A DNA stretch of 64,000 nt from Bathymodiolus brooksi (GCA_963680875.1 OY804590.1:18910640-18974639), one strand, 5' to 3'; positions 1-11,487 are shown, counted from the stretch's first letter. Made by a program: numbers and translations. The notes: generated from the letters alone by a model not told the origin.

Positions 1-654
1 CGAGTATAAACAAGAAGATATTTAATAAGGCGATGTTTAACAGATACAAATAAAATGTTGACAACATATAAAATTAATGTACAAAATTATTCTTTAAATC
101 AATATAAACGTTGAACTTACTACACTACTAAGGCAGCATTTACTTTTTGGATTAATAACTTGTAACACTTAGTAAAGATATTGTGACAGGTGAATTAAAA
201 ATTAAAATAATATCAATATTTAGACAAACTACTATTATATGTTGATCCATTTTTACACGTTTTATATCATTACATATTTATGTATACACTGTTACCCAGT
301 GGTTGTGTCTATTTTGTTATAACTTTGTAAAATAACTTAGTATGTTCAAAACTTAAAATCGGTCTCTCCCCCCCCCCCTCCCCCCCCAATACAATGAGTA
401 GAAAGGGCGAACCACCTCTAGATTTGATGTTAATCTTTAAAAATATTTAGATGTCTCTTGTTGTGACTGTTATTTAAAGCGTCTTCCTAACGAACCAGAT
501 ATTGAGAATTGGGCAAATGAAGGGATTAAGATAACGAAGGTTTTGCAAGTTATGGGATTATGATAATCGGAGATTGATAAGTAATGGAGATATGTGAATG
601 GGGGGTTGACAAGCAGTGGGATAAAGACAGGGAGAATTCTGAAAGTGAACGAAT
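1..654. other. AT-rich non-coding sequence
   Basis: No gene or recognisable element is visible. A nearly pure C tract lies at about 367-387. Loosely related A/G-rich phrases around 510-640 and 900-1050 (GGGATTAAGATAA-like) hint at an old, decayed repeat that I cannot define. Confidence 0.5.
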
Positions 655-880
655 TAACACGACGAGTACCACTAGTGGAGCAGGAACTGCCCACCCTTCC
701 GGAGCACATGACCCCACCCCAGTTTTTAGTGGGGTTCATATTACTCGATCTTTAGTTTTATATGTATGTTTTGTAGATCGTTTTTCGTCCTGTTGTCCTT
801 TTTCTTTTGGTCATTGTTTTGTCTGTCCTTCTTTGATTTATGGATTCTGATTAACACTTTGGTTTCTTGAAACTCTTCTT
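655..880 (+). repeat. CACGACG interspersed element, single-copy form
   Basis: The start carries the conserved block AACACGACG, then ACTAGTGGAGCAGGAACTGC, then a T-rich part ending near AACTCTTCTTAAG. The same order recurs at 13437, 37818 and 55342. Near the 3' end one block resembling the 30-bp unit (about 805-833) is followed directly by one block resembling the 35-bp unit (about 831-868). These are the sequences that form long arrays elsewhere in the window, so this copy looks like the unamplified arrangement. The class is unknown: no coding capacity or terminal repeats are visible. From memory, similar sequences are common in mussel genomes, but I cannot check this. Confidence 0.7.
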
Positions 881-2184
881 AAGATATTATGGGGAATGGC
901 AAGTCGTGGTTTTACAATAAACTAATGAGAGCTTGACAAACAATGGTACTCAGATAATGGTGGATTTGGTAAGACAAGAATTTTTGGCAAGTGAAGGTAT
1001 TAAGATAATGGAAGCTTAATAAGTTGATGAATTTGACAAGCCATTAGATTTAGTCTATGCGTATGACTCATAAGGGGGACAATGTGACACAAAATATACT
1101 GTAAATTCATTATTATTCGTGGTAAACCAATTTTCGTCAACTTCATGGATCGTGTCAAACCAAGAAATAAAGAATTTAACGAATATATGTCACCATCAAT
1201 ATACATGTGTTGACTATAGCATGTGATCAACGAATATACGTAACCAAGAAATACAATTGATCCTCCAACCATGATAATTGTTATCAACGAATTTAAGTCA
1301 CTTCACAATATGGATATTTCGATTAAATGACAATTGATACACATTTTTATTAAGTTTTAAAACAGAGATTTTAACAATGGATCACAGAGCATTTGATTTA
1401 TGGGGGACGTGAAGCTGAAAGAATATTAAGAAAAGAAGAAATGAATAAGTAGGCCTTGAAAGGCAAAGAAGCGTTTGATCCTAAGTTTAATATACATGTA
1501 TATCAAGATACATATACAATATTGCTGAAAGTGGCGTTAAACACCAAAAATCAAATCAAATCAAATCATAATAAAAATTGAATACATGCATAAACTCATA
1601 TCACGACACATGTATTTAATTACATATAAAATAGTTTTTGTACCAAAACATTTTGAAATATACATTTTCCCATAGTGGTCATAAAAGGAACCATTTTCAT
1701 TTTCAAAAGAATATTAAACCAATATCGCAGACTAAAAACTAAAAAGCTAGCAATTTTCAAGTAGTTCATAAAACAGTCTTTTAATAGCTGTTTTATCTTT
1801 ACTGTCATTGGGAAAATAAAGGACAACAATTGCAGTTTTATAATTGTTATTTCCACTTATATGCACTTATGTTAATCTGTCGAATTTATATGCAGATTAT
1901 ATTACTATAATTAGTAAGTATAATTAAATATGTTAATCCTGCCAAATAGACTTACATACGTGTATGTAGTTACTAAATTTAGTTATTCTGGAGAAATAAT
2001 TTTACGTCAAACGAGAACGTTAATTTCAAGTTTTTGAAAATCGGGTTAATTCTGTTGAATTAAAATCAAAGGTGTTAATCTTCCCGAATACTCGTCAATA
2101 ATACGTGTACGTGTTTGTTTTAGTCAAACGAGAATCCAGTTAATTTCAAGAACAGAGGAAAGTCGACTTAATAGTGAGGACTAG
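881..2184. other. AT-rich non-coding sequence with a SINE tail
   Basis: No gene is seen. At about 1517-1569 there is an isolated 3' end of the window's main SINE family (TGAAAGTGGCGTTAAACACC followed by a TCAAA-type tail), so this is a 5'-truncated copy on the plus strand. The rest is AT-rich sequence without recognisable structure. Confidence 0.55.
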
Positions 2185-2436
2185 GATTATGGTATTTAAC
2201 GCCACTTTCAACAATTTTGCAGTTATATCATGGCGGTGAGTTTTATTTGTGTAGGAAACCGGAGTACCCATAGAAAACCACCGACCTGTCGCAAGTCACT
2301 GACAAACTTTATCACATAATGTTGTATCGAGTACGTGGATGGGATTCTAACTCACAACTGTAGTGGTGATAGTCACTGTTTGCATAGGCACTTATAAATC
2401 CAACTACCATACGATCACGACCACGACGACCCCGAC
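2185..2436 (-). mobile_element. tRNA-derived SINE (family 1), near full length
   Basis: Read on the minus strand it starts with the family head (GTCGTGGTCGTGATCGTATGG) and runs through a B-box-like region and the ATTATGTGATAAAGTTTGTCAGTGAC block. It ends with TTGAAAGTGGCGTTAAATACC. The same order is seen at 7225, 11222, 39558 and 40670. The copy has scattered mutations. It carries internal RNA polymerase III promoter-like boxes but no coding capacity. Confidence 0.8.
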
Positions 2437-3963
2437 CTAATAGTCATACTAGCATGTGTCTTGATGGGGACAATTTAGTATTATTTCACTATTTCAGTGC
2501 ATCAGAAGTTTGACCTGATAAGACGGAAACTCAGTACTGTATTATAGTTGTTTGTTTCATAAACAAAGGAAGCCAGAAATCTCGGGTGGTAAAAACCTTC
2601 GATTTTTTTGCAAGTCTCTGACAAACGGTCTCATAAATGTATATTAAATCACCTAGTAGCTAATCTGCTTGATCATTCGGAACATGTCTTCCAGGTCGAA
2701 AAAAGTTTTTCCGTTGCTCTGTCGAAAATTTTAATTGTATTTTGTTAGTAACATGTAATATGCTAATGATAGAAGATTGTCTAAAACGTAAATAATTCAT
2801 CATTTATATTTGTTTGAATAAATGCTAAATAATTCTTTATTGAAAACCACTCAAAAGGTCTTAAATCATGTTGATTTTAACCTACTATTGAGATTTAAAA
2901 ATGTGTCGTTTATATGTTGTTATTATTTGTTTATTTTGTAACGTGGAGTGTTGTATAAATTAGATGTAATTTGAGAAAACGTAAATATTTGTAGTTGTCA
3001 ATGTTGTTTTTAAATGTTTGAATGTTATCATCCATCAAGAATAGTTTACTTTAATTCTAATTTCACAAGGTGAATTTTACTTTAATGTCAGATTTCAAGA
3101 TTTCAAGATTTCAAGATTTTAATTTCATTGAAAGGTCACGAATGCCCATTTTTATAGGTACTAACTAAAGTGGCCAACAATGTAACTTTTAGGGGAGTCT
3201 ATGATTTTCCATACAAGCCAGAAAAAATGTGTCATGCTAAATAAAAATCAGAATATTGTATTGTAACGGACATGGAGATTCAGTCAAATTTTACCAAATT
3301 GTTTTTCGTTGAAAACTACAATGTTTATTTTTTGCATCTCTCCGGTCAACTTTTTTTCTATGCTGAAATTTGGTTACAAAAATAAAAACATCTTTTGGAG
3401 ATATACATATAAAAACTTCTCTATTAGATCAAAACAAATTGAAACAACTTGAAACCAGCATGTTCTCCAGAAAGGCCACCATGTTGTATCAGACTCCCTG
3501 TGAATAATTACCTCATGTGGAACGGATACACATATCATATTTACAATGTATATCATTGATGCTTGATTCTCCTTAAGAAGATGTATATTAATTTAGTGGC
3601 AGGTATCCTTTAAAGAACAATCATCAGTCTTTTAAACTTATAATTTTATTTGACGAATTTTCAATTTTAGAGTTTACGGGAGGGAACAAATTGTTCCCTT
3701 TAGAAACCATTTAAAATGATTACACTATAATGATTGACCATGTCAAAATAACTGGTTGGCAACGACAGTGTTTTGTTATGCAGGACGAATCTGAAACAGA
3801 TATTAAAGTGAGATACATAATAGCGGACGACGAATTTTTGTTTTACGACTGCCATCTTGAAATTTTCACTGAGCACTGATTATTAAATATGAAAAATATA
3901 AACGAAGTAGGATAAATAGAAATTTTTCCAAGAAAGGCAAAATATTGGTTTTTGTGTGGGTAT
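2437..3963. other. AT-rich non-coding sequence
   Basis: No gene is seen. A small 8-bp tandem repeat (GATTTCAA, three copies) lies at 3091-3114. A short ORF at 3374-3556 on the minus strand has no recognisable similarity. Confidence 0.5.
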
Positions 3964-4058
3964 AAACAAAAATGCGTCGTCAGGTCATGATTTTACAGAA
4001 ATCTGAATTGGATTTCTGTATAATTATGACCGGCTGACGACGCGATGCATTTTTGTTT
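3964..4058. repeat. imperfect inverted repeat (fold-back element)
   Basis: The left arm 3964-4003 begins AAACAAAAATGC and ends ACAGAAATC. The right arm 4011-4058 is its reverse complement apart from two short gaps and a few mismatches. The loop is about 7 bases. Size and form suit a small fold-back MITE or hairpin. No target duplication is clear. Confidence 0.7.
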
Positions 4059-4154
4059 AACAATTGTCATTTTTAAGTTTCACGGAGGACTACTTAATAA
4101 TATAAACAAAGAAAGATAGAAAAATATAATTTGTTCCATCAAGGGTTAGGGCTA

Positions 4155-4388
4155 GGGTTATACGCCACTCTCAACAATATTTCAGTTCTATTGTGGCAGT
4201 CAGTTTTATTGGTGGAGGAAATCGGAGTACCCGGAGAAAACCACTGACAAACTTTATCACATAATGTTTTATCGAGTACATCTCGCCTGAGCGAATTCAA
4301 AAATTAGCAACGTTAGTAGTGATATGCACCGATTGCATAGGTAGTTAAAAATCTAACTATCATACCATCACGACCACGAAGGCCCCTT
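4155..4388 (-). mobile_element. tRNA-derived SINE (family 1), diverged
   Basis: On the minus strand the head (GGCCTTCGTGGTCGTGATGG), the central TTATGTGATAAAGTTTGTCAG and the tail GAGAGTGGCGTATAACCCTA can be read. The tail is telomere-like (TAACCC-type), as in the copy at 39558, suggesting a shared subfamily. Divergence is higher than in the copies at 11222 or 7225. Confidence 0.75.
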
Positions 4389-5098
4389 TGTTCCATCAAA
4401 GACAAGAAATAAGTTTTGAGATAAACATACATCATCAATTATTTCGAAGCCTTCTTCTAATCAGTTACCTTGTACCAAAGTCTAAAAAAAATGACAATTA
4501 TAGATAATGACTTTAAAAAAAAATGGTCAATGAATTCTCCACAAATTATTCAAATCAGATAATATTGATCTGACTTAAATCTTTTAAACTTTTAAATCCT
4601 AAGAACTGTCAAATCACAAATTTAGCAATATTAATAGTCGTTCTAGTATCAAGGCATTAATGAGATTTATTTGTAACCAAGATTTTAAGATCAAAAATGA
4701 TAAATGAGACGAAACAATAAAAAATAATTGAAGTAGACGTAGACTTGAATTAAGGTGGATCTCAGAAAAACGACATGTGTAAACCAATATTTAGGATCAT
4801 ATTTATCACGGCATGTCACTTATGGAACACCGCTATGGGTTATAATCAATATTTTTTGCACATTTAGCTATGGAAACCGGGAGCGGCCATATCGCGTTTT
4901 CGTGTTTTTTCATTTTTAACTATTAATTTTTGTCAAGCGAAAATGCGAAATGATTTCAAAACGAATTCAATTATATGGTAAACATACATGTAAGTAAGGA
5001 ATCTAAAACAAAAGAAACGAAACATATCTATAAATATGTGTCATTTAATTAGTCATAACATGTTTGCTTTTACCATAATACTATTTTGGGTACAGTGG
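4389..5098. other. AT-rich non-coding sequence
   Basis: No gene or repeat is recognised in this stretch. Confidence 0.5.
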
Positions 5099-5535
5099 CA
5101 TCGTCGGTAACCGACGGCTGATCATGCCTCGATACTCTCCACTCATCACGATGATTTGATAGTATCGGAGCATGATCAGCCGTTCATCTCAATGATTGGA
5201 GAGTATCGGAGCATGATCAGCCGTTCATCACAATAATTGGAGAGTATCGGAGCATGATCAGTCGTTCATCACGATGATTGGAGAGTATCGGAGCATGATC
5301 ATTCGTTCATCACGATGATTGGAGAGTATCGGAGCATGATCAGCCGTTCATCACGATGATTGGGGGGTATCGGAGCATGATTAGACGTTCATCACGATGA
5401 TTGGAGGGTATCGGAGAATGATCAGCCGTTCATCACGATGATTGGAGGGTATCAGAGCATGATCAGTCGTTCAGACTTCATCACAGTGATTGGGCGGTAA
5501 CGGAGCATGATAAGCCGTGGGTTGCCGACCATGGT
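5099..5535. repeat. 41-bp minisatellite with inverted end units
   Basis: About nine to ten units of 41 bp, with core GAGAGTATCGGAGCATGATC. The first unit (about 5108-5150) is inverted relative to the rest: GGCTGATCATGCCTCGATAC is the reverse complement of the core apart from one transposed base pair. The outer flanks GGTAACCGACGG and CCGTGGGTTGCCGACC are also inverted copies of each other. The array may therefore sit inside a fold-back or TIR element. Confidence 0.75.
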
Positions 5536-5711
5536 AGACAGGAGGCTGAAATAAAACACGACATTGACTTTCCAACTTAAGCGTTGAATTCACATAGTAG
5601 CATGTCAAATAATTTTCTTTATGACTTAGATAAAGGCAGTAATTAATTCTTTTAAAGGACATTTAAAAACTATTAATATTTCTATGTCATAATTTGTGTA
5701 CATGTAGTTAT

Positions 5712-5884
5712 TATAGGATTAAACGCATTTTTTCCGGAGTTTATTTATGTATAACCTGGACCAATTCACTCACAAACAAATAAAAGTCCGAAGGAAGTCC
5801 GAAGGACTTTTATGTAAGTTTGTGAGTGAATTGGTCCAGGTTATACATAAATAAACTCCGGAAAAAATGCGTTTAATCCTTATA
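5712..5884. repeat. long palindrome with perfect 62-bp arms
   Basis: Arms 5716-5777 and 5818-5879 are exact reverse complements over 62 bases. They begin GGATTAAACGCATTTTTTCC. The 40-base loop holds a second 10-bp stem (ATAAAAGTCC / GGACTTTTAT). The outer flanks TATAGG and CCTTATA extend the symmetry imperfectly. No ORF is present. Complete arm identity points to a young fold-back element or to gene conversion between the arms. Confidence 0.9.
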
Positions 5885-7224
5885 ATTCTGTAACTAAGTT
5901 TTTATTTCATTTGTTTTGAAAATTTACCTTCGAGGATCCCCAATACGCACACATACATTCCATTCGGCATTGATGTGTGTCGGCCGGCCATGAATAACAA
6001 CATGAACTAACCTTGTTTTCCTACTTTAAACTAGACGGTGATGTAATTAAGTTACTGATATATTCCAATTTGATGGCATTTTGCATTTAGCTACTCAAAC
6101 AAGTAAAATGCCCACAAAATCGTAAAATAAATCAGTAACCAGCTTGTGTCAATCAGCGTCCCTTGTAAACAACGTCACAGGATGACGATATATTACAAAA
6201 GTCAAAGTCGATAGATGGTTGTCTTAAGTATTTTTTCCGGAATTTTTTTTTATGTCAACAATACAAGCTTTTGTTTTCATTGGCATTTATTTTTTTATTT
6301 CATATCTAACAATAATTGTCGATTATTAACAATAAACATTGTTTCTTTTATCTTTTTTTATTATCGGGAATCCAAGCCGCCATTTTATTTACATTACGAA
6401 AAAAGTAGTCCGGTAAACATCGTCTATCGAAAAATAAACTGACAAAACCCCGCCTCCATAAGTGGTTATACCCACTCAGAGTATAGGATTTCTAATTATG
6501 TAAATCATATAAGAATTATATTACAATATTTAATATTATAATATAATAAACATATTGAAATTGATAGAAATCAGCCACCCTGGGTTGATATTGTATGTTA
6601 GATGAATACAACTTATTATTCAGATAAATGATGTAATTATTTAAAATAAATAAAAATATATCTATGTTTATTTAGAGTGCATTTACTAGCGAAAATATAT
6701 GTTTTGTGATCATTGAACAAATCTATTAAAAATGTAATTGAAACCAATGATAGAAAAACATATGTAATATCTTATAGCATTTAAATGGAATAAAGTAATA
6801 CATTTCTTTTGAAGTTTACATAAAGGAGTGTGATTTGTTAGAAACACAGTTTCTATACTGTTAATTAGCTTTAAATTTATTTTGAAGAACATGTCCATAC
6901 GTGCGCAGTTCTTCGAATTCTTTTGCAATTAAACCTGATGCTCTGAAGTTCATACTTAAAACGGATGTTAACTTCTCCCAAAATGATATATATTAATGTA
7001 TTAATAACAAGACCATTTTGAAGAATTTAGACCTCAATTCAAATGGAATATTTGTTATCCCATAAAACAAACAAGCAATCTTCAATCGGGTTAAAATGTG
7101 GTGCGAATGTGGCCTTCTTGTCGGCTAAACAGAGGATACATGTAAATAATGCCACCGAAGAATATATCAATATATCATAAGTTTTCAACAGAAATCGTAA
7201 CTCTTTCACATTGGACTCGACAGA
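5885..7224. other. AT-rich non-coding sequence
   Basis: No convincing gene. ORFs of 75 codons at 6215-6442 (+) and 72 codons at 6710-6928 (-) have low-complexity, AT-driven composition and no recognisable domain. Confidence 0.5.
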
Positions 7225-7484
7225 ACCGTCATGGTCGTGATCGTGTGGTAGTTGGACTTACAACTACCTGTTCAATCAGTGCATATCACGACTAGCGTTG
7301 TGAGTTCGAACCCCGTTCATGGAGAGGTGTACTCGATACAACATTATGTGATAAAGTTTGTCAGTGACTTGTGACAGGTAGGTGGTTTTCTCCTGTTTCC
7401 TCCACCAATAAAACTGACCGCCGCGATATAACTGAAATATTGTTGAAAGTGGCGTTAAGCACCATAAACCAACCAACCACATCG
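7225..7484 (+). mobile_element. tRNA-derived SINE (family 1), near full length
   Basis: The head contains GTCATGGTCGTGATCGTGTGG (A-box-like region) and GAGTTCGAACCCC, a good RNA polymerase III B box. The body has ATTATGTGATAAAGTTTGTCAG and GTGGTTTTCTCC. The tail is GTTGAAAGTGGCGTTAAGCACC followed by AACC-type repeats. It is one of the better preserved copies. Confidence 0.85.
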
Positions 7485-8194
7485 GACCCATTCTTATGTA
7501 TGACAGTTGGTAGGACTTGGCACATGACCGAGTTTTGGTACTGCCAATTTTCTTTATTATTTGATCTATATAAATATATGTAGTGATGTTTGTTAGTACT
7601 TCACAGGAAAATCGGTTAATAATCGATACCACAATAAAGTATCGATATCAATATGAAAGTAGCCAACTGTTAGGACAAGAGATACGTATGTTCTTTACCA
7701 ATAACACGTCGATTTGTTTTGAAACACCCAGTTCAACAAGTATAGTTGTTTTTGTAAAATTAAAAGGCCATATTTTTTTTCGCAAGTTTACCAATAATTA
7801 CTACCCAATATAGGAATGTAATAATATGCATAGACTGATCGAAATTAAACATCAAAGACTTATATATTAATTAAAATTAATTACTAGTTGTGTATGTCAG
7901 CATTCATAAACGTCGATCATTAACGGTTGGTAGTCAAATTAAAAATTAGAAGAAAAAAAACATTAATAAAGAGCAGAAAAAACCAAAAACTGTTTACAAA
8001 ATATTCAAATAATATCATACGTCATGTCTATTAAAAATATCGATCTACCTTTTCAATTTAGTAATCATATATAAATCAATAAATTAATTAATTGAAAAAA
8101 AACCATTCGAAGTGATTTGTACGAAAACATCACGCTGTGTGTTACTGTAGTCTTAAACAGGTTGATACAAAGAAAAAAAAATCTCTAACACTAA
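7485..8194. other. AT-rich non-coding sequence
   Basis: No gene or repeat is recognised. A 76-codon ORF at 7583-7813 has no identifiable feature. Confidence 0.45.
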
Positions 8195-8386
8195 GTATGG
8201 TGGTTTATGGTGTTTAACGCCACTTTCAACAATAATGTCACTGACACACTTTATCACATAATGTTGTAGCGAATACACCTCGCCATGAACGGGGTTAGAA
8301 CTCACAACTTTAGTGGTGATAGGCACTGATTGCACAGGTAATTGTAAATCCAACTACTATACGATCACGACCACGACGGACCCTTC
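8195..8386 (-). mobile_element. tRNA-derived SINE (family 1), internally deleted
   Basis: Both ends of the family are present on the minus strand. The segment between GTCAGTGAC and ATTGTTGAAAGTGGCG is missing about 70 bases, including the GGTGGTTTTCTCC and CTGACCGCC blocks. This is a deletion derivative. Confidence 0.8.
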
Positions 8387-8729
8387 AACATTAAGATTGA
8401 TGTACACGTTAGTCGGAGTTACATTCGTTACGGATATGTACTTTAGTATGTAAACTCCCGTCATCGTAAATAAATACGGAATCCCATTGGTGAATACTTC
8501 GGTGTACCGTTTTCAAACATTCGATTTTTTTTTGTAAAAAACATTTTAATGAAATATTAATTTTAAGAAAATGATTTTAAAACAAATATTGATTAACCCA
8601 AAGACCAGTGCCTGTGTATTCGGAAAGTTACAGCTGTTGATGAATGCACAGACCAAATTGATACATGTATCACTGAGTCAACTTCGGATAATTCCGGTGA
8701 TCTCTCACCATCACGTCGGTAGTAATATA

Positions 8730-8853
8730 TTACCCCTAGGTTAACTCGAATAATACTGCGCCCTCTATCGGCACTATCGCTGGATGAGGGTTAATGTAGC
8801 GACCAGCGGGAGCGTAATATAACGACTGGATTATTCGGGTTACCCCTAGGTTA
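8730..8853. mobile_element. small TIR element flanked by 14-bp direct repeats
   Basis: The direct repeat TTACCCCTAGGTTA occurs at 8730-8743 and 8840-8853. Just inside are inverted ends AACTCGAATAAT and ATTATTCGGGTT. The inner part of about 100 bp has no ORF and is more GC-rich than the surroundings. It fits a tiny non-autonomous DNA element with a long target duplication, but the repeat could also be part of the element ends. Confidence 0.55.
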
Positions 8854-9225
8854 GTGTTGAATGCCGATGGGTTCCGAGTGAATACGGATGAATATTGATA
8901 TCGGGTTAATTTCTATTTAATTTGAATTTACCAAAAGCAATAAAATTCGTAAAATAGATCTGTTTGTTTATGCATTTTGCATTATGTATAATGTATTTAA
9001 TTTTATGACCGTGCAATGATTTGTCGTAGCAATTTGAGACATTTAAAATTAAACATGGAAACGAAAATATTTACGAAATAATGACAAAAAAAAGTTTACT
9101 TTGGTTCGAACTTTGATTTAGATATTTATAAAATATCTTTTTATTCTATTTCCTTTCATCCATACGTTCTTTGGCTCGAAACATTACTGTCATTAGCCTT
9201 TCTGGATAAATTCATTTTGAGTTCA
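8854..9225. other. AT-rich non-coding sequence
   Basis: No gene or repeat is recognised. Confidence 0.45.
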
Positions 9226-9995
9226 AGGTCACGATACAGTAATTTAGTACACGTGAACTTACAATCAAGTTTGTAGCACCACGGGTTTTGGGAATAAGTT
9301 AAATTAAATGATCAATTTACCAAGTTCATGTAGCATTTCAATACCTTGTCAAAAAGACAAGACTATATTTATTTTATAAGAACATACAAAATGTATCGTG
9401 TAGATTAAAATGATGGTCTGTATGGGCACGTGGATAAACAGTTTAAGATCCATGCTGGGTACCTCTACGGAACGAACCAATTTTACGTCTGCTTGAATTA
9501 TGATACTGGGGGTAATACCCGTTAAAAATACCTTTTCGGTAACATTATGATTGTACTTATTGAGGTATTTTCTTAATGTATTAATGTAAATTTCAACCTA
9601 ACATGACGTAAAATAAAATAAGATAATATAAAATACGATAATACAACCGTAGACAAATTCATAAAAAAGAATACCATGACGATCTATTTTAACTTGGTTT
9701 ATACATTTTTTAGTCAGAACCAATAATTACACATACCTTGTAATGTATAACGATTGTCAATATCCACATATATATATATAGGGAGTGGATGTAGTCGAGT
9801 GGTCTAGGGCGCTGGACGTAAGGCTAAGCGAATGGTGCTGCAGTGTAACAATGGTGTGGGTTCAAATCCCGTCGAGGGAAGAACAAAAATTTGACAGCTC
9901 TAAAATCTAATTCTAACACTGTTTGGTTTAATTTTCAGACGTATATATATACACATTTTCTACTATCAGGATTGAACAACAATGTATTGTGTAAT
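9226..9995 (+). repeat. local duplication, copy 1 (with SINE insertion)
   Basis: This segment and 10398-10936 share long near-identical runs, for example CAAGTTTGTAGCACCACGG, GTACGTGGATAAACAG-like sequence and AACCTAACATGACGTA. Copy 1 is longer because it carries a SINE at 9781-9938 and about 60 extra bases near 9340-9400. The two copies are direct repeats offset by about 1.17 kb. Confidence 0.85.
9781..9938 (+). mobile_element. tRNA-derived SINE (family 2)
   Basis: The head resembles a leucine- or serine-type tRNA: an A-box-like TAGTCGAGTGGTCTAGGG at 9791-9808 and a strong B box GGGTTCAAATCCC at 9858-9870. A short unrelated body ends near TTTAATTTTCAG. Flanking ACATATATATATA and ACGTATATATATA are probable target duplications. 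The duplicated segment at 10398-10936 lacks this insert, which shows the insertion directly. The tRNA-like part cannot form a proper 7-bp acceptor stem, so it is not a working tRNA gene. Confidence 0.75.
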
Positions 9996-10305
9996 TCTAA
10001 CATGACGTACTTCTTTCGCTTTGTAAACAAACGAGCGATTTATCGATTGGGTATAATCTAATTAGCACATGCGCTGGTGAATGTGACTGACTTTCCCGTC
10101 GTAAATGTACATGTTGATGAATTATCGTCTGCTCGAATTTGGCAGCATAAATTGTGTTGCGACATATTCCGCAAACGTAAATGTAAATAACCGTTTTCCA
10201 ATCAAAGTATACTACCGTATTTGTACTCTTGGATATATCAGATTCGAAATAATTCATGGAAGCCAGAATGTGCTTTGAGTTGGCGGATATTAGTATTTTA
10301 TCCCG

Positions 10306-10397
10306 AGCCGGAGGCGAGGGATACAATTTATCAATATCGAGCCAGAATCGAGGGATACAATTTATTAATATCGAGCCAAAGGCGAGGGATAAAATTT
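10306..10397 (+). repeat. 34-bp tandem repeat, about 2.7 units
   Basis: Three diverged units share CGAGCC, GCGAGGGATA and AATTTAT. They lie just before the second copy of the local duplication. Confidence 0.7.
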
Positions 10398-10936
10398 AGG
10401 TCACGATCTAGTAATTAAGTTAGTACACGTGAAATTACAATCAAGTTTGTAGCACCACGGTTTTGGGAATAAGTTAAATTAAATGACCAATTTACCAAGT
10501 TCTTGTAGCATTCACGACATATCGTGTAGATTAAATTGATGGTCTGTATGGGTACGTGGATAAACAGTTCTAGATCCATTCTGGGTACCTCTACAGAACG
10601 AACCAATTTACTTGATTTATTATACTGAGGGTAATACCCGTTAAAAATACCTTTTCGGAAACATTATACATGTACTTATTGGGGTATTTTCTTGTTGTGT
10701 TAAATGTAAATTTCAACCTAACATGACGTATAATAAAATGAAATTATATAAAATATGATATCACAAATTCCTTAAAAAAAAATACCATGACGATTTATTT
10801 TGACTTGATTTCTACATTTTTTTGTCAAACCCATTAATTACGCATGAATGTACCTTGTGGTGTTTAACGATTGTCAACACCCACGGATATATACATTTTC
10901 TACTATCACTATTGTACAAAAAATGTATTGTGTAAA
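10398..10936 (+). repeat. local duplication, copy 2 (empty SINE site)
   Basis: It matches 9226-9995 from AGGTCACGA to AATGTATTGTGTAA. At about 10886 the sequence runs straight through the site that is occupied by the SINE in copy 1. It carries small indels and substitutions, so the duplication is not very recent. Confidence 0.85.
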
Positions 10937-11221
10937 TAAATAATTTGGTTTTTTTAAGTACACAATCTGATTGCATTGCGCATTCCAACACCGTATATAG
11001 TTGATTTATGAATACTTGACAATTAAATACATTAAATAAAGATATAATGTATGTGTCAATACCATCCATGTCCTCTAAGTCTTGAGTGTATTTATCAAAC
11101 TGTTTAGATCAATGTATATTAAACAACATTACGTACTAATATTAAATCACTGACTTTAAAAGGAAGTAACATATATGTTAACTGGGGTAAGTTTAAGTTA
11201 CATGCCTGTATATATATATAA
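10937..11221. other. AT-rich non-coding sequence
   Basis: No gene or repeat is recognised apart from a short TA run at 11209-11219. Confidence 0.4.
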
Positions 11222-11487
11222 GGGGCCGTCGTGGCCGTGATTGTATGGTAGTTGGATTTACAACTACCTATGCAATCAGTGCCTATCACCATTGATGTTG
11301 TGAGTTCGTATCTCGATCAGGGCGAGGTGTACAGCATTATGTGATAAAGTTTGTCAGTGACTTGCGTCAGGTCGGTGGTTTTCTCCGGGTCCTCCGGTTT
11401 CCTCCACCAATAAAACTGACCGCCACGATATAACTGAAATATTGTTGAAAGTGGCGTTAAGCACCATCAAACAAACAAACAACAGAT
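11222..11487 (+). mobile_element. tRNA-derived SINE (family 1), best preserved copy
   Basis: The full order is visible: head GGGCCGTCGTGGCCGTGATT, B-box-like GTGAGTTCGTATC, ATTATGTGATAAAGTTTGTC, CGGTGGTTTTCTCC, AAAACTGACCGCCACGATAT and GTTGAAAGTGGCGTTAAGC. A CAAA-repeat tail follows. The repeated 3' domain is shared by all copies in the window and probably matches the 3' end of a partner LINE; that last point is inference. Confidence 0.88.

Noticed and set aside
5099..5535. A CRISPR-like array (41-bp repeats)
   Set aside because: Units are contiguous with no unique spacers, the host is eukaryotic and no cas genes are present. The same applies to every other array in the window.
9781..9878. 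A functional tRNA gene with a long variable arm
   Set aside because: The A and B boxes are good, but the two ends do not pair as an acceptor stem and a SINE body follows; the duplicated segment shows an empty site.
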